Assembly (NCBI RefSeq): GCF_023380025.1
Contig: NZ_CP097253.1
Coordinates: 1,736,001-1,800,000, forward strand
DNA from: Sphingomonas glaciei
Lineage (GTDB): Bacteria > Pseudomonadota > Alphaproteobacteria > Sphingomonadales > Sphingomonadaceae
Length of the DNA: 64,000 nucleotides
Reading direction: 5' to 3'
This document shows positions 33,862 to 42,908 of this stretch, in pieces (the stretch's first letter is position 1; each line of letters starts with the position of its first letter). The notes under the pieces are model-generated. The model ran no database searches. It had not been told where the DNA came from and was given only the letters and a program-made list of their open reading frames with translations. A program made the position numbers and the translations under genes.

Positions 33862-35784
33862 ATGCTGACCCGCGTCTCGTTGGCGCTCGCCGCGCTGCTC
33901 GCCACCTCCGCGCATGCCCAGACCAGTGCGCCCAAGCCTGCCGCCCTGACCGTTCAGGCGGTGCCGCCGGTTCCGGCTGAACTCGCCGCCCGCACCCGTC
34001 CCTACATGGAGCTGCGTAGCGTCAGTTTCGCCGGCTGGAACAGCAAGGATCGCTCGATGCTGATCCGGACCCGCTTCGGCAATGTCCCCCAGCTCCACCG
34101 GGTCGCAGGCCCGCTGATGGACCGCCAGCAGATTACTTTCGAGGCCGAGCCGGTCGGTGGCAGCTGGGCGCCGTCGGGCGACGTTCTCGCCGTTCAGAAG
34201 GACGTGGGCGGCGGAGAATTCTTCCAGCTCTACCGCCTCGACAGCGGCCGACTGACCCTGCTGACCGACGGCAAGAGCCGCAATTCGCTGGGGGCGTGGA
34301 GCAAGGACGGCAAGCTGCTGGCCTACAGCTCGACCCGCCGCAACGGCGCGGACACCGACCTCTACGTCATGGATCCACGCGATCCCAAGACCGATCGGCT
34401 GGTCGCCGAGGTCAAGGGCGGCGGCTGGGGCGTCGCGGCCTTCGCGCCGGGCAATGCCAAGGCGCTGGTGCTGAATTACCAGCAAGTCACCAACTCCGAT
34501 CCCTATTTGCTCGACCTCGCCACCCGGCAGCTGACCCCGCTGGGCGACCACAAGAAGGACATCGCCTTCGGCGGCGCCGAATATGCCCCGAACGGCCAGC
34601 TGTGGGTGCTGTCGGACGAGGATAGCGACGTCCAGCGCCTCGGTCGGATGGACACCGCCACCGGTCGCTTCACCCCTGTGGCCAATGCCGGCCGGTGGGA
34701 CATCGACAATTTCGACATCTCCGACGATGGCCGCACCATCGCCTACATGACCAACGAAGCCGGGATCACCCGCCTCTATCTGCTCGACACCGTCAGCGGG
34801 AGGTCGCAGCAGGTCACCGGGCTTCCGGTCGGCGTCGCCGGCGGGCTCGAATGGTCGCCGTGGGGCGAACTCGGCTTCACCTTCAATTCGGCGCAGGGCA
34901 CCGCCGACGCCTGGTCGCTCAACCCACAGAGCGGCAAGCTCACCCGCTGGACCCAGAGCGAGACCGGCGGCCTCGACTTCTCGCGCAACCCATCGGCCCA
35001 GCTGGTCGAGGTCAGGAGCTTCGACGGTGAGCGCGTGTCCGGCTTCCTCTATCGCCCCGACCCGGCCAAGTTTCCGGGCAAGCGGCCGGTGGTGGTCGAC
35101 ATCCATGGCGGTCCGGAAGGGCAGGAGCGCCCCGGCTTTATGGGCCGCGACAATTACCTCATCAACGAACTCGGCATCGCCGTCTTCCTGCCCAATGTCC
35201 GCGGCTCGACCGGCTTCGGCAAGCGCTTCGTCAGCCTGGACAACGGGCCGTTCAAGCGCGAGGATTCGGTCAAGGACATTGGCGCCTTCCTGACCGCGCT
35301 CAAGGCCGACCCGGCGATCGACGCAGCCCGCATGGCGGTGACCGGCGGCAGCTACGGCGGCTACATGTGCTACGCCAGCGCGATCCGCTACGCCGCCGAC
35401 TTTAAGGGTGCGCTGTGCAATGTCGCCATTTCCAACTTCGTCACCTTCCTGCAGAACACGCAAAGCTATCGCCGTGACCTGCGCCGGGTCGAATATGGCG
35501 ACGAGCGTATCCCCGCCCAGCGCGCCAAGCTGGAGGAGATCAGCCCGCTGCGCCGGATCGGCGAGATCAAGGCACCGATGTTCGTCGTCCAGGGCGCCAA
35601 CGACCCACGCGTGCCCAAGTCGGAGGCCGACCAGGTCGTCGCTGCCTTGAACGCCCGGCCGGGCGCCTCGCCGACCTGGTACATGGTCGGCGAGAACGAG
35701 GGACATGGCTTCGGCAAGAAGGAGAACCAGGACTATCTGTTCTGGTCGACCCTGCAATTCTGGCAGCAGACTCTTCTGAAGTAA
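33862..35784 (+). CDS. Exported S9 family (prolyl oligopeptidase-type) serine peptidase
   Basis: A 640-residue protein with a signal peptide (LALAALLATSAHAQ), a propeller domain (about residues 90-375, with blade motifs WAPSGDVLAV and WSKDGKLLAY), and a C-terminal alpha/beta-hydrolase domain. The catalytic Ser is in VTGGSYGGYM (about S497), with QGANDPRVP (Asp) and ENEGHGF (His) completing the triad; DIHGGPEGQE is the oxyanion side. It probably cleaves short peptides in the periplasm, together with the M19 dipeptidase just upstream. Confidence 0.93.
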   Translation: MLTRVSLALAALLATSAHAQTSAPKPAALTVQAVPPVPAELAARTRPYMELRSVSFAGWNSKDRSMLIRTRFGNVPQLHRVAGPLMDRQQITFEAEPVGGSWAPSGDVLAVQKDVGGGEFFQLYRLDSGRLTLLTDGKSRNSLGAWSKDGKLLAYSSTRRNGADTDLYVMDPRDPKTDRLVAEVKGGGWGVAAFAPGNAKALVLNYQQVTNSDPYLLDLATRQLTPLGDHKKDIAFGGAEYAPNGQLWVLSDEDSDVQRLGRMDTATGRFTPVANAGRWDIDNFDISDDGRTIAYMTNEAGITRLYLLDTVSGRSQQVTGLPVGVAGGLEWSPWGELGFTFNSAQGTADAWSLNPQSGKLTRWTQSETGGLDFSRNPSAQLVEVRSFDGERVSGFLYRPDPAKFPGKRPVVVDIHGGPEGQERPGFMGRDNYLINELGIAVFLPNVRGSTGFGKRFVSLDNGPFKREDSVKDIGAFLTALKADPAIDAARMAVTGGSYGGYMCYASAIRYAADFKGALCNVAISNFVTFLQNTQSYRRDLRRVEYGDERIPAQRAKLEEISPLRRIGEIKAPMFVVQGANDPRVPKSEADQVVAALNARPGASPTWYMVGENEGHGFGKKENQDYLFWSTLQFWQQTLLK

Positions 35785-35797
35785 GGATCGATTCCCA

Positions 35798-36463
35798 GTG
35801 AGCGTCGAAGACAATCCGCCGTTGAAGGCGATGGTGATCCCGGTCACCCCGCTGCAGCAGAATTGCACCCTGCTGTGGTGCACCGCTACCAACAAGGCCG
35901 CGCTGTGCGATCCCGGCGGCGACCTGCCCAAGATCCGCGCGGCGATCGCCCAGGCCGGGGTGACCGTCGAGAAGATCATCCTGACCCACGGCCACATCGA
36001 CCATTGCGGCCAGGCCGGGCAGCTCGCGGCGGAGCTCGGCGTGCCGATCGAGGGCCCGCACCTCGACGACCTGTTCTGGATCGCCCGCTTGGCCGACGAT
36101 GGCGCCGCCTATGGCATCGACGCGTCGCCATTCGAGCCCAGCCGCTGGCTGACCGACGGCGAGCAGGTGACCGTCGGCGAGCTGGTCCTCGACGTCTACC
36201 AGACCCCCGGCCACACCCCAGGTCACATCATCTTCCATCACAAGCCGTCGGCCCTGGCGCTGGTCGGCGACGTACTGTTCGCCGGGTCGATCGGTCGCAC
36301 GGACTTTCCGCTGTCCGACCACCGGGCGCTGCTCGATTCGGTCCGCAACAAGCTCTGGCCGCTCGGCAACGAGACGGTATTCATCCCCGGCCACGGCCCG
36401 GCCAGCAGTTTCGAGCGCGAGCGGGCGAGCAATCCCTTCGTCGGAGACAAGGTGCTGGCCTGA
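35798..36463 (+). CDS. MBL-fold hydrolase (glyoxalase II-like)
   Basis: A 221-residue metallo-beta-lactamase-fold hydrolase. THGHIDHCGQ gives the HxHxDH metal motif, TPGHTPGHIIF the next His, LVGDVLFAGSIGRTDFP the bridging Asp, and FIPGHGPAS the last His. The layout is that of YcbL-type hydrolases related to glyoxalase II. GTG start at 35798, 13 bases after the S9 gene. A thioester or similar substrate is likely but not shown. rpmF follows after about 147 bases that hold a promoter and a leader hairpin. Confidence 0.88.
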   Translation: MSVEDNPPLKAMVIPVTPLQQNCTLLWCTATNKAALCDPGGDLPKIRAAIAQAGVTVEKIILTHGHIDHCGQAGQLAAELGVPIEGPHLDDLFWIARLADDGAAYGIDASPFEPSRWLTDGEQVTVGELVLDVYQTPGHTPGHIIFHHKPSALALVGDVLFAGSIGRTDFPLSDHRALLDSVRNKLWPLGNETVFIPGHGPASSFERERASNPFVGDKVLA

Positions 36464-36474
36464 GCCGCTTGCCC

Positions 36475-36502
36475 TTGCTTCCGCGCCCCGTTCCGCTATA
36501 GG
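36475..36502 (+). promoter_or_regulatory. Candidate sigma-70-type promoter of rpmF-plsX-fabH
   Basis: TTGCTT at 36475-36480 and TATAGG at 36497-36502 are spaced by 16 bases and point toward rpmF. The TATAGGCCGCC context looks like promoters of housekeeping operons in sphingomonads. It starts 12 bases after the MBL gene stop, so rpmF would have a leader of roughly 100 bases. Confidence 0.5.
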
Positions 36503-36510
36503 CCGCCCGT

Positions 36511-36581
36511 TCGCGACGATCCTTGTCGCCGCCCCGGGGTTCGCCCCGGTGAGCCGGTGGAGGGGCGTCGCCTTCTTTTTT
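36511..36581 (+). promoter_or_regulatory. Structured leader or terminator-like element before rpmF
   Basis: GCGACG (36513-36518) can pair with CGTCGC (36566-36571) just before a run of T (36576-36581). Inside, CCGGGG-TTCG-CCCCGG (36534-36549) is a perfect hairpin with a stable UUCG-type loop. This could terminate the upstream MBL transcript, or act as an attenuator on the rpmF leader, since a candidate promoter lies upstream of it. Confidence 0.5.
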
Positions 36582-36610
36582 GACCGCAACAGCTTAGAAC
36601 AGGTGCCGCA

Positions 36611-36790
36611 ATGGCCGTCCCCAAGAGAAAGACCTCGCCCTCAAAGCGCAACATGCGCCGCAGCCATCACGCGCTGACCCCGGCGAGCTTCCAGGAGTGC
36701 CCCAACTGCGGCGAGCTCAAGCTCCCGCACAACCTCTGCCAGGCCTGCGGCCACTATAACGGCCGCGAGATCGTCTCGACCGAGGCCTGA
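36611..36790 (+). CDS. rpmF: 50S ribosomal protein L32
   Basis: A 59-residue ribosomal protein starting [20 protein letters not shown], with four cysteines as [14 protein letters not shown] and CQAC, the zinc-ribbon form of L32. AGGTG precedes the ATG. It heads the conserved rpmF-plsX-fabH order; plsX starts 14 bases after the stop. Confidence 0.97.
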   Translation: MAVPKRKTSPSKRNMRRSHHALTPASFQECPNCGELKLPHNLCQACGHYNGREIVSTEA

Positions 36791-36804
36791 AGAGCGTCGC
36801 TGAC

Positions 36805-37878
36805 GTGACCCCCACACCTGCCAGTGCGCGGAGCCTCAGCGCTCCGCGGATCGCAGTGGACGTGATGGGTGGTGACGGCGGCCTCGAAGCGGTGCTTGGC
36901 GGGGTCGAGCGTGCGTTGCGCGCCGACCGCTCGCTTCGCTTCCTTCTCGTCGGCGACGAGGCGGCCATTGCCTCCCGCTTAGAGCGCATGTCGCTGCCCG
37001 CCGGCAGCGCCACCATCCTCCATGCCCCCGACAGCATCGCCGGCGACGAAAAGCCCAGCCAGGCGCTGCGCCGTGCCCGCACCACCTCGATGGGGCTGGC
37101 GATCAATGCGGTGAAGGACGGCAGCGCCGATGCGGCCCTGTCGGGCGGCAATACCGGCGCGCTGATGGCGATGTCCAAGCTCGCGCTGCGCACCATGCCC
37201 GGGATCGACCGGCCTGCGCTGACCGCGCTTCTCCCGACGCTTGGCAGCCACGACTGCGTGATGCTCGACCTCGGCGCCAATACCGAGTGCGATGCCCAGA
37301 ACCTGGTCCAGTTCGCGGTGATGGGCGCCGCCTATGCGCGCACCGTGTTGGGGCTGAAGAAGCCGCGGGTGAAGCTGCTCAACATCGGCACCGAGGAATT
37401 GAAGGGCACCGGCGAGCTGAAGGAAGCCGCCGCCCTGCTGCGCGAGGCCACCTACCTTCACTTGACCTTCGACGGCTTCACCGAGGGCGACCAATTGTCG
37501 CGCGGCAAGGTGGACGTGGTCGTCACCGACGGTTTTTCGGGCAACATCGCGCTTAAGACCGCCGAGGGCACCGCCCGCTTCGTCACCGACCTGCTGCGCC
37601 GCGCCTTCACCTCGTCTCTGCGGTCCAAAGCCGGATTCGCGCTGTCCAAGCCGGCGCTGCACATGCTCAAGGTCCATCTCGACCCCAACAACCACAACGG
37701 CGCGGTCTTCCTTGGCCTCAACGGGCTGGTGGTGAAGAGCCACGGCGGCGCCAACAACAAGGGCGTCGCCAACGCCATCGCCGTCGCCGCACGGATGGTC
37801 CGAGGGGACATCGTCAACCAGGTGGTGAGCGACCTCGACGAATTCCGCGCCCATGCCTTTGCCGGAGCAAGCAGCTGA
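36805..37878 (+). CDS. plsX: Phosphate acyltransferase PlsX
   Basis: Makes acyl-phosphate from acyl-ACP, the first step of phospholipid synthesis with PlsY. 357 residues. [19 protein letters not shown] near residue 19, [45 protein letters not shown] and [16 protein letters not shown] are the family landmarks. The GTG at 36805 follows rpmF by 14 bases. It ends two bases before the likely fabH start, so the lipid-initiation enzymes are tightly coupled. Confidence 0.95.
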   Translation: MTPTPASARSLSAPRIAVDVMGGDGGLEAVLGGVERALRADRSLRFLLVGDEAAIASRLERMSLPAGSATILHAPDSIAGDEKPSQALRRARTTSMGLAINAVKDGSADAALSGGNTGALMAMSKLALRTMPGIDRPALTALLPTLGSHDCVMLDLGANTECDAQNLVQFAVMGAAYARTVLGLKKPRVKLLNIGTEELKGTGELKEAAALLREATYLHLTFDGFTEGDQLSRGKVDVVVTDGFSGNIALKTAEGTARFVTDLLRRAFTSSLRSKAGFALSKPALHMLKVHLDPNNHNGAVFLGLNGLVVKSHGGANNKGVANAIAVAARMVRGDIVNQVVSDLDEFRAHAFAGASS

Positions 37879-37879
37879 C

Positions 37880-38842
37880 GTGACCCTGCGTAGCGTATTC
37901 CTTGGGGTTGGGTCGGCGCTGCCGGCCCGGCGAGTCGACAATGACGAACTGGCCGCGCAGGTCGATACCTCCGACGAGTGGATCGTCGAGCGCACCGGGA
38001 TCCGCAGCCGCTATATCGCCGGCGAGGGTGAGACCACTGCCAGCCTGGCGACCGAGGCGGCACGCAAAGCGCTCGAACATGCCGGGCTCGAGCCGGCCGA
38101 CATCGGCCTGATCATCCTCGCCACCGCGACCCCCGACCAGACCTTTCCCAGCTCGGCGACCAAGGTCCAGCACCTGCTGGGGATCAAGGACGCGATCGCG
38201 TTCGACGTCCACGCGGTCTGCACCGGCTTCCTCTACGCCCTGACGGTCGCCGATTCGATGCTGCGCGGCGGCAACGCCAAGACCGCGCTGGTGATCGGGG
38301 CCGAGACCTTCAGCCGCATCCTCGACTGGGAAGACCGCACCACCTGCGTGCTGTTCGGCGATGGCGCCGGCGCCGTGGTCCTGCGCGCCGAGGATACGGA
38401 CGGCCGCGGAATCCTCGCCACCAAGCTCCACGCCGACGGCCAATTCGGCGACATGCTGTACGTCGATGGCGGGCCGTCCACCTCCGGAACGGTCGGCAAG
38501 CTCAGGATGAAGGGCCGCGAGGTGTTCCGTCATGCGGTCGTGAACCTCGCCCAGGTGCTCGGCGAGGTGCTGGCGGAAGCCGGCAAGACCCCCGAGGACG
38601 TCGATTGGGTCGTCCCGCACCAGGCCAATGCCCGGATCCTCGACGCCACCGCGCGAAAGCTCGGCCTGTCGCCCGACAAGGTGGTGGTGACCGTCGATCG
38701 CCACGCCAATACCTCTGCCGCCTCGGTCCCACTGGCGCTCGACGTCGCGGTCAAGGACGGGCGGATCAAGCCCGGCGACCTCATCGTGCTCGAAGCGATG
38801 GGCGGCGGTTTCACCTGGGGCGCGGCCTTACTTTCCGTTTAA
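37880..38842 (+). CDS. fabH: Beta-ketoacyl-ACP synthase III
   Basis: Starts fatty acid synthesis by condensing acetyl-CoA with malonyl-ACP. 320 residues from the GTG at 37880. Catalytic triad: Cys in [10 protein letters not shown], His in [10 protein letters not shown] and Asn in [29 protein letters not shown] and the C-terminal [11 protein letters not shown] are as expected. An ATG at 37853 is in frame and would overlap plsX by 26 bases; the GTG gives [14 protein letters not shown], the usual beginning. ihfA follows after a 120-base gap that may hold its own promoter. Confidence 0.95.
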   Translation: MTLRSVFLGVGSALPARRVDNDELAAQVDTSDEWIVERTGIRSRYIAGEGETTASLATEAARKALEHAGLEPADIGLIILATATPDQTFPSSATKVQHLLGIKDAIAFDVHAVCTGFLYALTVADSMLRGGNAKTALVIGAETFSRILDWEDRTTCVLFGDGAGAVVLRAEDTDGRGILATKLHADGQFGDMLYVDGGPSTSGTVGKLRMKGREVFRHAVVNLAQVLGEVLAEAGKTPEDVDWVVPHQANARILDATARKLGLSPDKVVVTVDRHANTSAASVPLALDVAVKDGRIKPGDLIVLEAMGGGFTWGAALLSV

Positions 38843-38881
38843 CCCTCGGACAACCATCGGCAACTTGCGGCGATTGTCTGT

Positions 38882-38909
38882 TTGCCGACCTATCGATCTT
38901 GGGTTATGC
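38882..38909 (+). promoter_or_regulatory. Weak candidate promoter for ihfA
   Basis: TTGCCG at 38882-38887 and TTATGC at 38904-38909, 16 bases apart, in the 120-base gap between fabH and ihfA. The match to consensus is partial; ihfA may also be read from the rpmF promoter. Confidence 0.3.
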
Positions 38910-38962
38910 ACCTTGATGGGGGCGCGCAAATTCAGGGGCGCCGACAGGGCGGGAGTAAACGG

Positions 38963-39298
38963 ATGGCCGATGCAGGCGTCCCGCGTGGCGGGCAAGGAAG
39001 CGAATTGCACAGTGGCACGCTGACGCGCGCCGACCTTGGCGACGTGGTGCATCGCAAGCTCGGGCTGAGCCGGGCCGAGTCGGCCTCGATGGTCGAACGG
39101 CTGCTGCACCACATGTGTGCCGCTCTGGCGCAGGGCCAGAACGTCAAGATCTCCGGCTTCGGCAGCTTCATCCTGCGCGATAAGGGCCAGCGGGTCGGTC
39201 GCAATCCAAAGACCGGGGTCGAAGTGCCGATCGCACCGCGCCGGGTGATGACCTTCCGCGCCAGCCAGACCATGCGCGACCGCATCGCGCGCGACTGA
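38963..39298 (+). CDS. ihfA: Integration host factor subunit alpha
   Basis: DNA-bending HU/IHF-family protein of 111 residues. [20 protein letters not shown] starts the fold, [20 protein letters not shown] is the beta-arm base, and [20 protein letters not shown] carries the Pro-tipped arm that intercalates in the minor groove. GGGAG at about 38951 precedes the ATG. About 17 extra residues ([18 protein letters not shown]) precede the usual N-terminus. The order fabH-ihfA-merR is common in this class of bacteria. Confidence 0.93.
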   Translation: MADAGVPRGGQGSELHSGTLTRADLGDVVHRKLGLSRAESASMVERLLHHMCAALAQGQNVKISGFGSFILRDKGQRVGRNPKTGVEVPIAPRRVMTFRASQTMRDRIARD

Positions 39299-39303
39299 CG
39301 CTC

Positions 39304-39666
39304 GTGCCGGCCCAGTCCGGGACCAAGGGGTCCGGAGCCAAGGATCCCTCGGCCTTCCGTACCATCGGCGAAGTGTCCGCCGAACTCGGAGTCGCGCAAC
39401 ATATCCTGCGTTACTGGGAGAGCCGTTTTCCACAGCTGAAGCCGCTGCAGCGCGCGGGCAACCGCCGCTACTACCGGCCCGAGGATGTTGAGCTGGTGCG
39501 ACGCATCCACTCGCTGCTGTCGCACCAGGGCTATACCGTGCGCGGCGTCCAGCAATTGCTCCAGGACAAGGCGCCCTTGCCCGAGCCGACGTCGCCGGAT
39601 GAGGATCTAGTCGGCGCGCTGAAGCGGATCCGCGCCGAACTGGTCGATGCCATCGGCGGGGATTGA
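39304..39666 (+). CDS. MerR family transcriptional regulator
   Basis: A 120-residue MerR-type regulator. AFRTIGEVSAELGVAQHILR is the winged-helix DNA-binding start, and YWESRFPQLKPLQRAGNRRY (with YYRPEDVELVRRIHSLL after it) the MerR signature followed by the coiled-coil helix. The C-terminal effector part is very short, without metal-binding cysteines, so the signal is unknown. The GTG at 39304 is five bases after the ihfA stop. Its last 60 bases overlap the 3' end of the opposite helicase gene. Confidence 0.9.
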   Translation: MPAQSGTKGSGAKDPSAFRTIGEVSAELGVAQHILRYWESRFPQLKPLQRAGNRRYYRPEDVELVRRIHSLLSHQGYTVRGVQQLLQDKAPLPEPTSPDEDLVGALKRIRAELVDAIGGD

Positions 39667-42345
39667 TCCGCTTTCCGGCCCGCCGGCGCTGGCGACCCGC
39701 TCCACTGCCTGTTCCAAGGTCACCCGGCTAACCCGCACCCCCGGCGGAAACGCGGTCAGCAGCCGCGAGGGACAGGCGGCCGACAGCATCACGAAAGTGC
39801 CGCGGTCGCCTTGCCGGCGCACCAGCCGCCCGAACGCCTGCGCCAGCCGCGCCTTGACTACCCGGTCGTCATAGGCCGAGCCGCCGCCCGCCAGCCGCCG
39901 CGCTGCGTGCAGCACGGTCGGGCGCGGCCAGGGCACCCGCTCCATGACCACCAGCCGCAGCGATTCGCCCGGTACGTCGACCCCGTCCCGCAGCGCATCG
40001 GTGCCGAGCAGACTGGCGCGCGGGTCGGCACGAAACATGTCGACCAAGGTGCCGGTGTCGATCGGGTCGACGTGCTGGGCCAGCAGCGGCAGCTGCTCGC
40101 GGGCTAGGCGGTCGGCGATCCGCGCCTGCACCGCCTTCAGCCGGGCGATGGCGGTGAACAGCCCCAGCGTCCCCCCGCCCGCCGCGGTGATCAGCCGGGC
40201 ATAGGCATTGGCGAGTGCCGCCAGATCGCCTTGCTTGACGTCGGTCACCACCAGCACCTCGGCCGCGGCGGCATAGTCGAACGGGCTGGCGGCATGGAAA
40301 TGGGCCGGAGCGGCGGGCAGGTGCGCGGCGCCGGTGCGGGCGTCGGCCACCTCCCAATGCTCCTCGCCGCCGCGCAGGGTAGCGGAGGTGACCAGCACCC
40401 CATGCGCCGGCTCGATCACCGCCTTGGCCAGCGGGCGGGTCGGGTCGAGCCAGCGGCGCTGGAGCCCAATGTCGAGTTCGCGCCCCTCGACCCGGTCGAC
40501 GTTCATCCAGTCGACGAAGTCGGGGTCCGCGCTGCCCCCGATCCGGGCCAGCAACTGGGCCCAGGCCCCGACCGCCTGCCCGCGCCAATTGAGCCCGGCA
40601 ATCGCGCCCTCGACCCGCGCCCGCGCCGCCGCGTCGAGCCAGTCGGGCGCATCCTCGAGCACCGCTTCCAGCCGCAGCCGAAGCGCGGTCATCGGGCGCT
40701 GCAGCGATTCGAGCGCGACCAGCGCGGCGGCGGCGGCCTCGACCAGCGGCGCGTCGGGCTCGGCCAGTTCGGTTTCCAGGCCGTAGCCCGCATCCTCCGC
40801 CCGCGCCCGTGCCAGCACCGTCCCCCGGACCGCCGCGAACAAGGCTTCAAGCGGGCCAAGCGGCAGGCCCTCGACCACCCGCCCGAGCCAGCCGTCGCCC
40901 GGCAGCAGCCCGGCGGCCTGGACTGCGGCATCGAGCGCCAGGGCGCCCTCTTCGTCATAGGAGCAGACGTCCATCAGCCGCGCTGCCAAGCCGCGCCGCC
41001 GTCCCCGCGTGCTGCGTTCGGGCCCGACGATCCAGCGCCGAAGCTCGATCGTCTCGGCCCCGGTCAGTGCCACCGCGAAAGTCGAATCGGCAGCGTCGAA
41101 CAGGTGGTGGCCCTCGTCGAACACGATCCGCTCGAGGCCCCCGCCAAGACGGCCGCGAGCGGCCGAAATCATCACCAGCGCATGGTTGGCGATCACCAGG
41201 TCGGCGCCGCGGCTCGCCCGCTCGGCCTTTTCGATGAAGCATTTCCGATAGTGCGGGCAGCCGGCGTAGACGCACTCGCCGCGGCGATCGGTCAACGCGG
41301 TGGCCCCGGCGCGGCGGAACAGGCTCGGCAGCCAGCCGGGCAGGTCGCCGCCGACCATGTCGCCGTCCTTGCTGTACGCCGCCCAGCGCCCGACCAGCTG
41401 CGCCAGCACCGCCGCCCGGCCCGAGAAGCTGCCCTGCAGCGCGTCCTCGAGGTTGAGCAGGCAGAGATAATTCTCGCGCCCCTTGCGGACCACGATGCGC
41501 TTCTTGCGCTCGGCCTCGTCGGGAACGATGCGGCGCCCTTCCGCATCCAGCTGCCGCTGGAGCGCCTTGGTATAGGTCGACACCCACACCGTCCCGGCCG
41601 CCTTTTCCGCCCACAGCGAGGCCGGCGCGAGATAGCCGAGCGTCTTGCCGATCCCCGTCCCCGCCTCGGCCAGCAGCAGGTTGGGCGCATCGCGCCGGTC
41701 GCGCGGGGCAAAGGCGTGGGCGGCGGCGGCAGCGAAGGCGCGCTGCCCCTCGCGGGTTTCCGATCCGGCGCCGGTCAGCTGCGCCAGCCGCGCTTCGGCC
41801 TCACCATCGCCCAGCCGCACGATCCGCGCCGGCGGGCGCTCGGCGGCTTCCTCCCACGCTTCGAGCCGCGAGAAGAGCATCCGCTCGCCCCGCTCGGGCC
41901 GTCGCAGCCGCTTGCCGACCAGGGGCGCCCAGGTCCAGCCGAGCCGGTGCAGCGACCCATTGACGCTCCACGCCCCCTCCCGCTCAGCCCAGCTCTCTTC
42001 CTCCAGCGTGGCGAGCAGCCGGCCGGCGATCTCCGGCAGCAGCGCCGCGGCGCTCGCTTCGTCGGCGGGCGCCTCCAGCCCCACGAACGCCGCCAGCCCC
42101 GGCACCGTCGGCACCACAAATCGCGCGGGATGCACGAACGCGAACAGCTCCAGCAGGTCGAGCCCGCTGACCTCGGCATAGCCGAGCCGCTGCCCCGCCA
42201 GCGGCGCGTTGAGCAGGATGTGCGGCGTGTCCGACACCGCCCGGATCGCCGCCCCCCGCCCAGCCTCATGCGCCCCGTCGGGCCCGACCAGCCAGATACC
42301 GGCGTGGGAAGCATGGAGCGCAGGAAGGGAGAGAGGGGTACTCAC
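39607..42345 (-). CDS. DinG/XPD-like iron-sulfur DNA helicase
   Basis: A 912-residue superfamily 2 helicase. Walker A AEAGTGIGKTLGYLAP (near residue 230), the iron-sulfur cysteines NYLCLLN and CVYAGCPHYRKC, motif II IVFDEGHHLFD (near residue 410) and the late LFTAIARLKAVQARI, GTDALRDGVDVPG and QAFGRLVRRQGDRG. The N-terminal region of about 200 residues is unlike E. coli DinG but occurs in alphaproteobacterial relatives. It probably unwinds D-loops, R-loops or 5' overhangs in repair. GTG start at 42345. The end overlaps the convergent MerR gene by 60 bases. Confidence 0.9.
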   Translation of the reverse strand: MSTPLSLPALHASHAGIWLVGPDGAHEAGRGAAIRAVSDTPHILLNAPLAGQRLGYAEVSGLDLLELFAFVHPARFVVPTVPGLAAFVGLEAPADEASAAALLPEIAGRLLATLEEESWAEREGAWSVNGSLHRLGWTWAPLVGKRLRRPERGERMLFSRLEAWEEAAERPPARIVRLGDGEAEARLAQLTGAGSETREGQRAFAAAAAHAFAPRDRRDAPNLLLAEAGTGIGKTLGYLAPASLWAEKAAGTVWVSTYTKALQRQLDAEGRRIVPDEAERKKRIVVRKGRENYLCLLNLEDALQGSFSGRAAVLAQLVGRWAAYSKDGDMVGGDLPGWLPSLFRRAGATALTDRRGECVYAGCPHYRKCFIEKAERASRGADLVIANHALVMISAARGRLGGGLERIVFDEGHHLFDAADSTFAVALTGAETIELRRWIVGPERSTRGRRRGLAARLMDVCSYDEEGALALDAAVQAAGLLPGDGWLGRVVEGLPLGPLEALFAAVRGTVLARARAEDAGYGLETELAEPDAPLVEAAAAALVALESLQRPMTALRLRLEAVLEDAPDWLDAAARARVEGAIAGLNWRGQAVGAWAQLLARIGGSADPDFVDWMNVDRVEGRELDIGLQRRWLDPTRPLAKAVIEPAHGVLVTSATLRGGEEHWEVADARTGAAHLPAAPAHFHAASPFDYAAAAEVLVVTDVKQGDLAALANAYARLITAAGGGTLGLFTAIARLKAVQARIADRLAREQLPLLAQHVDPIDTGTLVDMFRADPRASLLGTDALRDGVDVPGESLRLVVMERVPWPRPTVLHAARRLAGGGSAYDDRVVKARLAQAFGRLVRRQGDRGTFVMLSAACPSRLLTAFPPGVRVSRVTLEQAVERVASAGGPESGSIPADGIDQFGADPLQRAD

Positions 42346-42424
42346 CAGCGCCTATGTGGCGGCCGGAGAACGAAAGGGCAACAAGGCCGCGCGTCATCGC
42401 TCGTGGCGTCGCGATCGAATCAGC

Positions 42425-42793
42425 TTAGTTTCTCAAGAAGCCGAGAAGGAGGCCCGAACAGCCGCCGATCACCAGCGCCCAGACCCACAGGGAATGCAGG
42501 GCGCCAGAGAGGAACCCAAAGCCGAGCAAGTGCCCGATAGCCATCCCACCCGCGGTAAGAACCCCTGTCTTGTAGGGCGGACTGAGGCCGTTGCGCTCGA
42601 AGAAGAGGCATGCTGGGACGGCGAGCGCCATGTATGGCAGGAAGCCGATGAGCAATCCCATGATCCAGAATGCAGCTACAGCCGCCAGCTCGATCGAACG
42701 ACCAGCGGCAAGTTGGATGCCGACGGCTCCGGCCAGAGCGGCGAGAGGAAAAGGCAGCAGCAGATTTTCCTCCGAACGACCGCGCCCCACCAT
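42425..42793 (-). CDS. Small multi-span membrane protein, unknown function
   Basis: A 122-residue protein with about four hydrophobic segments: LLLPFPLAALAGAVGIQLAA, IELAAVAAFWIMGLLIGFLP, a short one after GGMAIGHLLGFGFLSG, and LWVWALVIGGCSGLLLGFL at the C-terminus. No family is recognised. I chose the ATG at 42793 because it starts just before the first membrane span and gives a basic N-terminus (MVGRGRS); the frame is open further upstream. It is divergent from lysS. Composition is a little less GC-rich than its neighbours. Confidence 0.65.
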   Translation of the reverse strand: MVGRGRSEENLLLPFPLAALAGAVGIQLAAGRSIELAAVAAFWIMGLLIGFLPYMALAVPACLFFERNGLSPPYKTGVLTAGGMAIGHLLGFGFLSGALHSLWVWALVIGGCSGLLLGFLRN

Positions 42794-42908
42794 CTCGATC
42801 CTACCAGTAGTGCACTGACCGCAAGGGTAGAGGGCGGCGGTTAACAACCGCTGGAAGGGGATCTGCCACCCCTTGCCTTCGCACCTGCAACAACGCATTC
42901 GCTGCCGC

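Noticed and set aside
31903..35997. A 1364-codon open frame on the minus strand across the pabB, M19, S9 and MBL genes
   Set aside because: It runs antisense to three clearly recognised exported enzymes and shows only compositional artefacts of high GC content; no family motifs.
40231..42540. A 769-codon open frame on the plus strand opposite the DinG-like helicase
   Set aside because: It is antisense to a gene with clear helicase and iron-sulfur motifs; the translation is low-complexity Arg/Pro/Ala.
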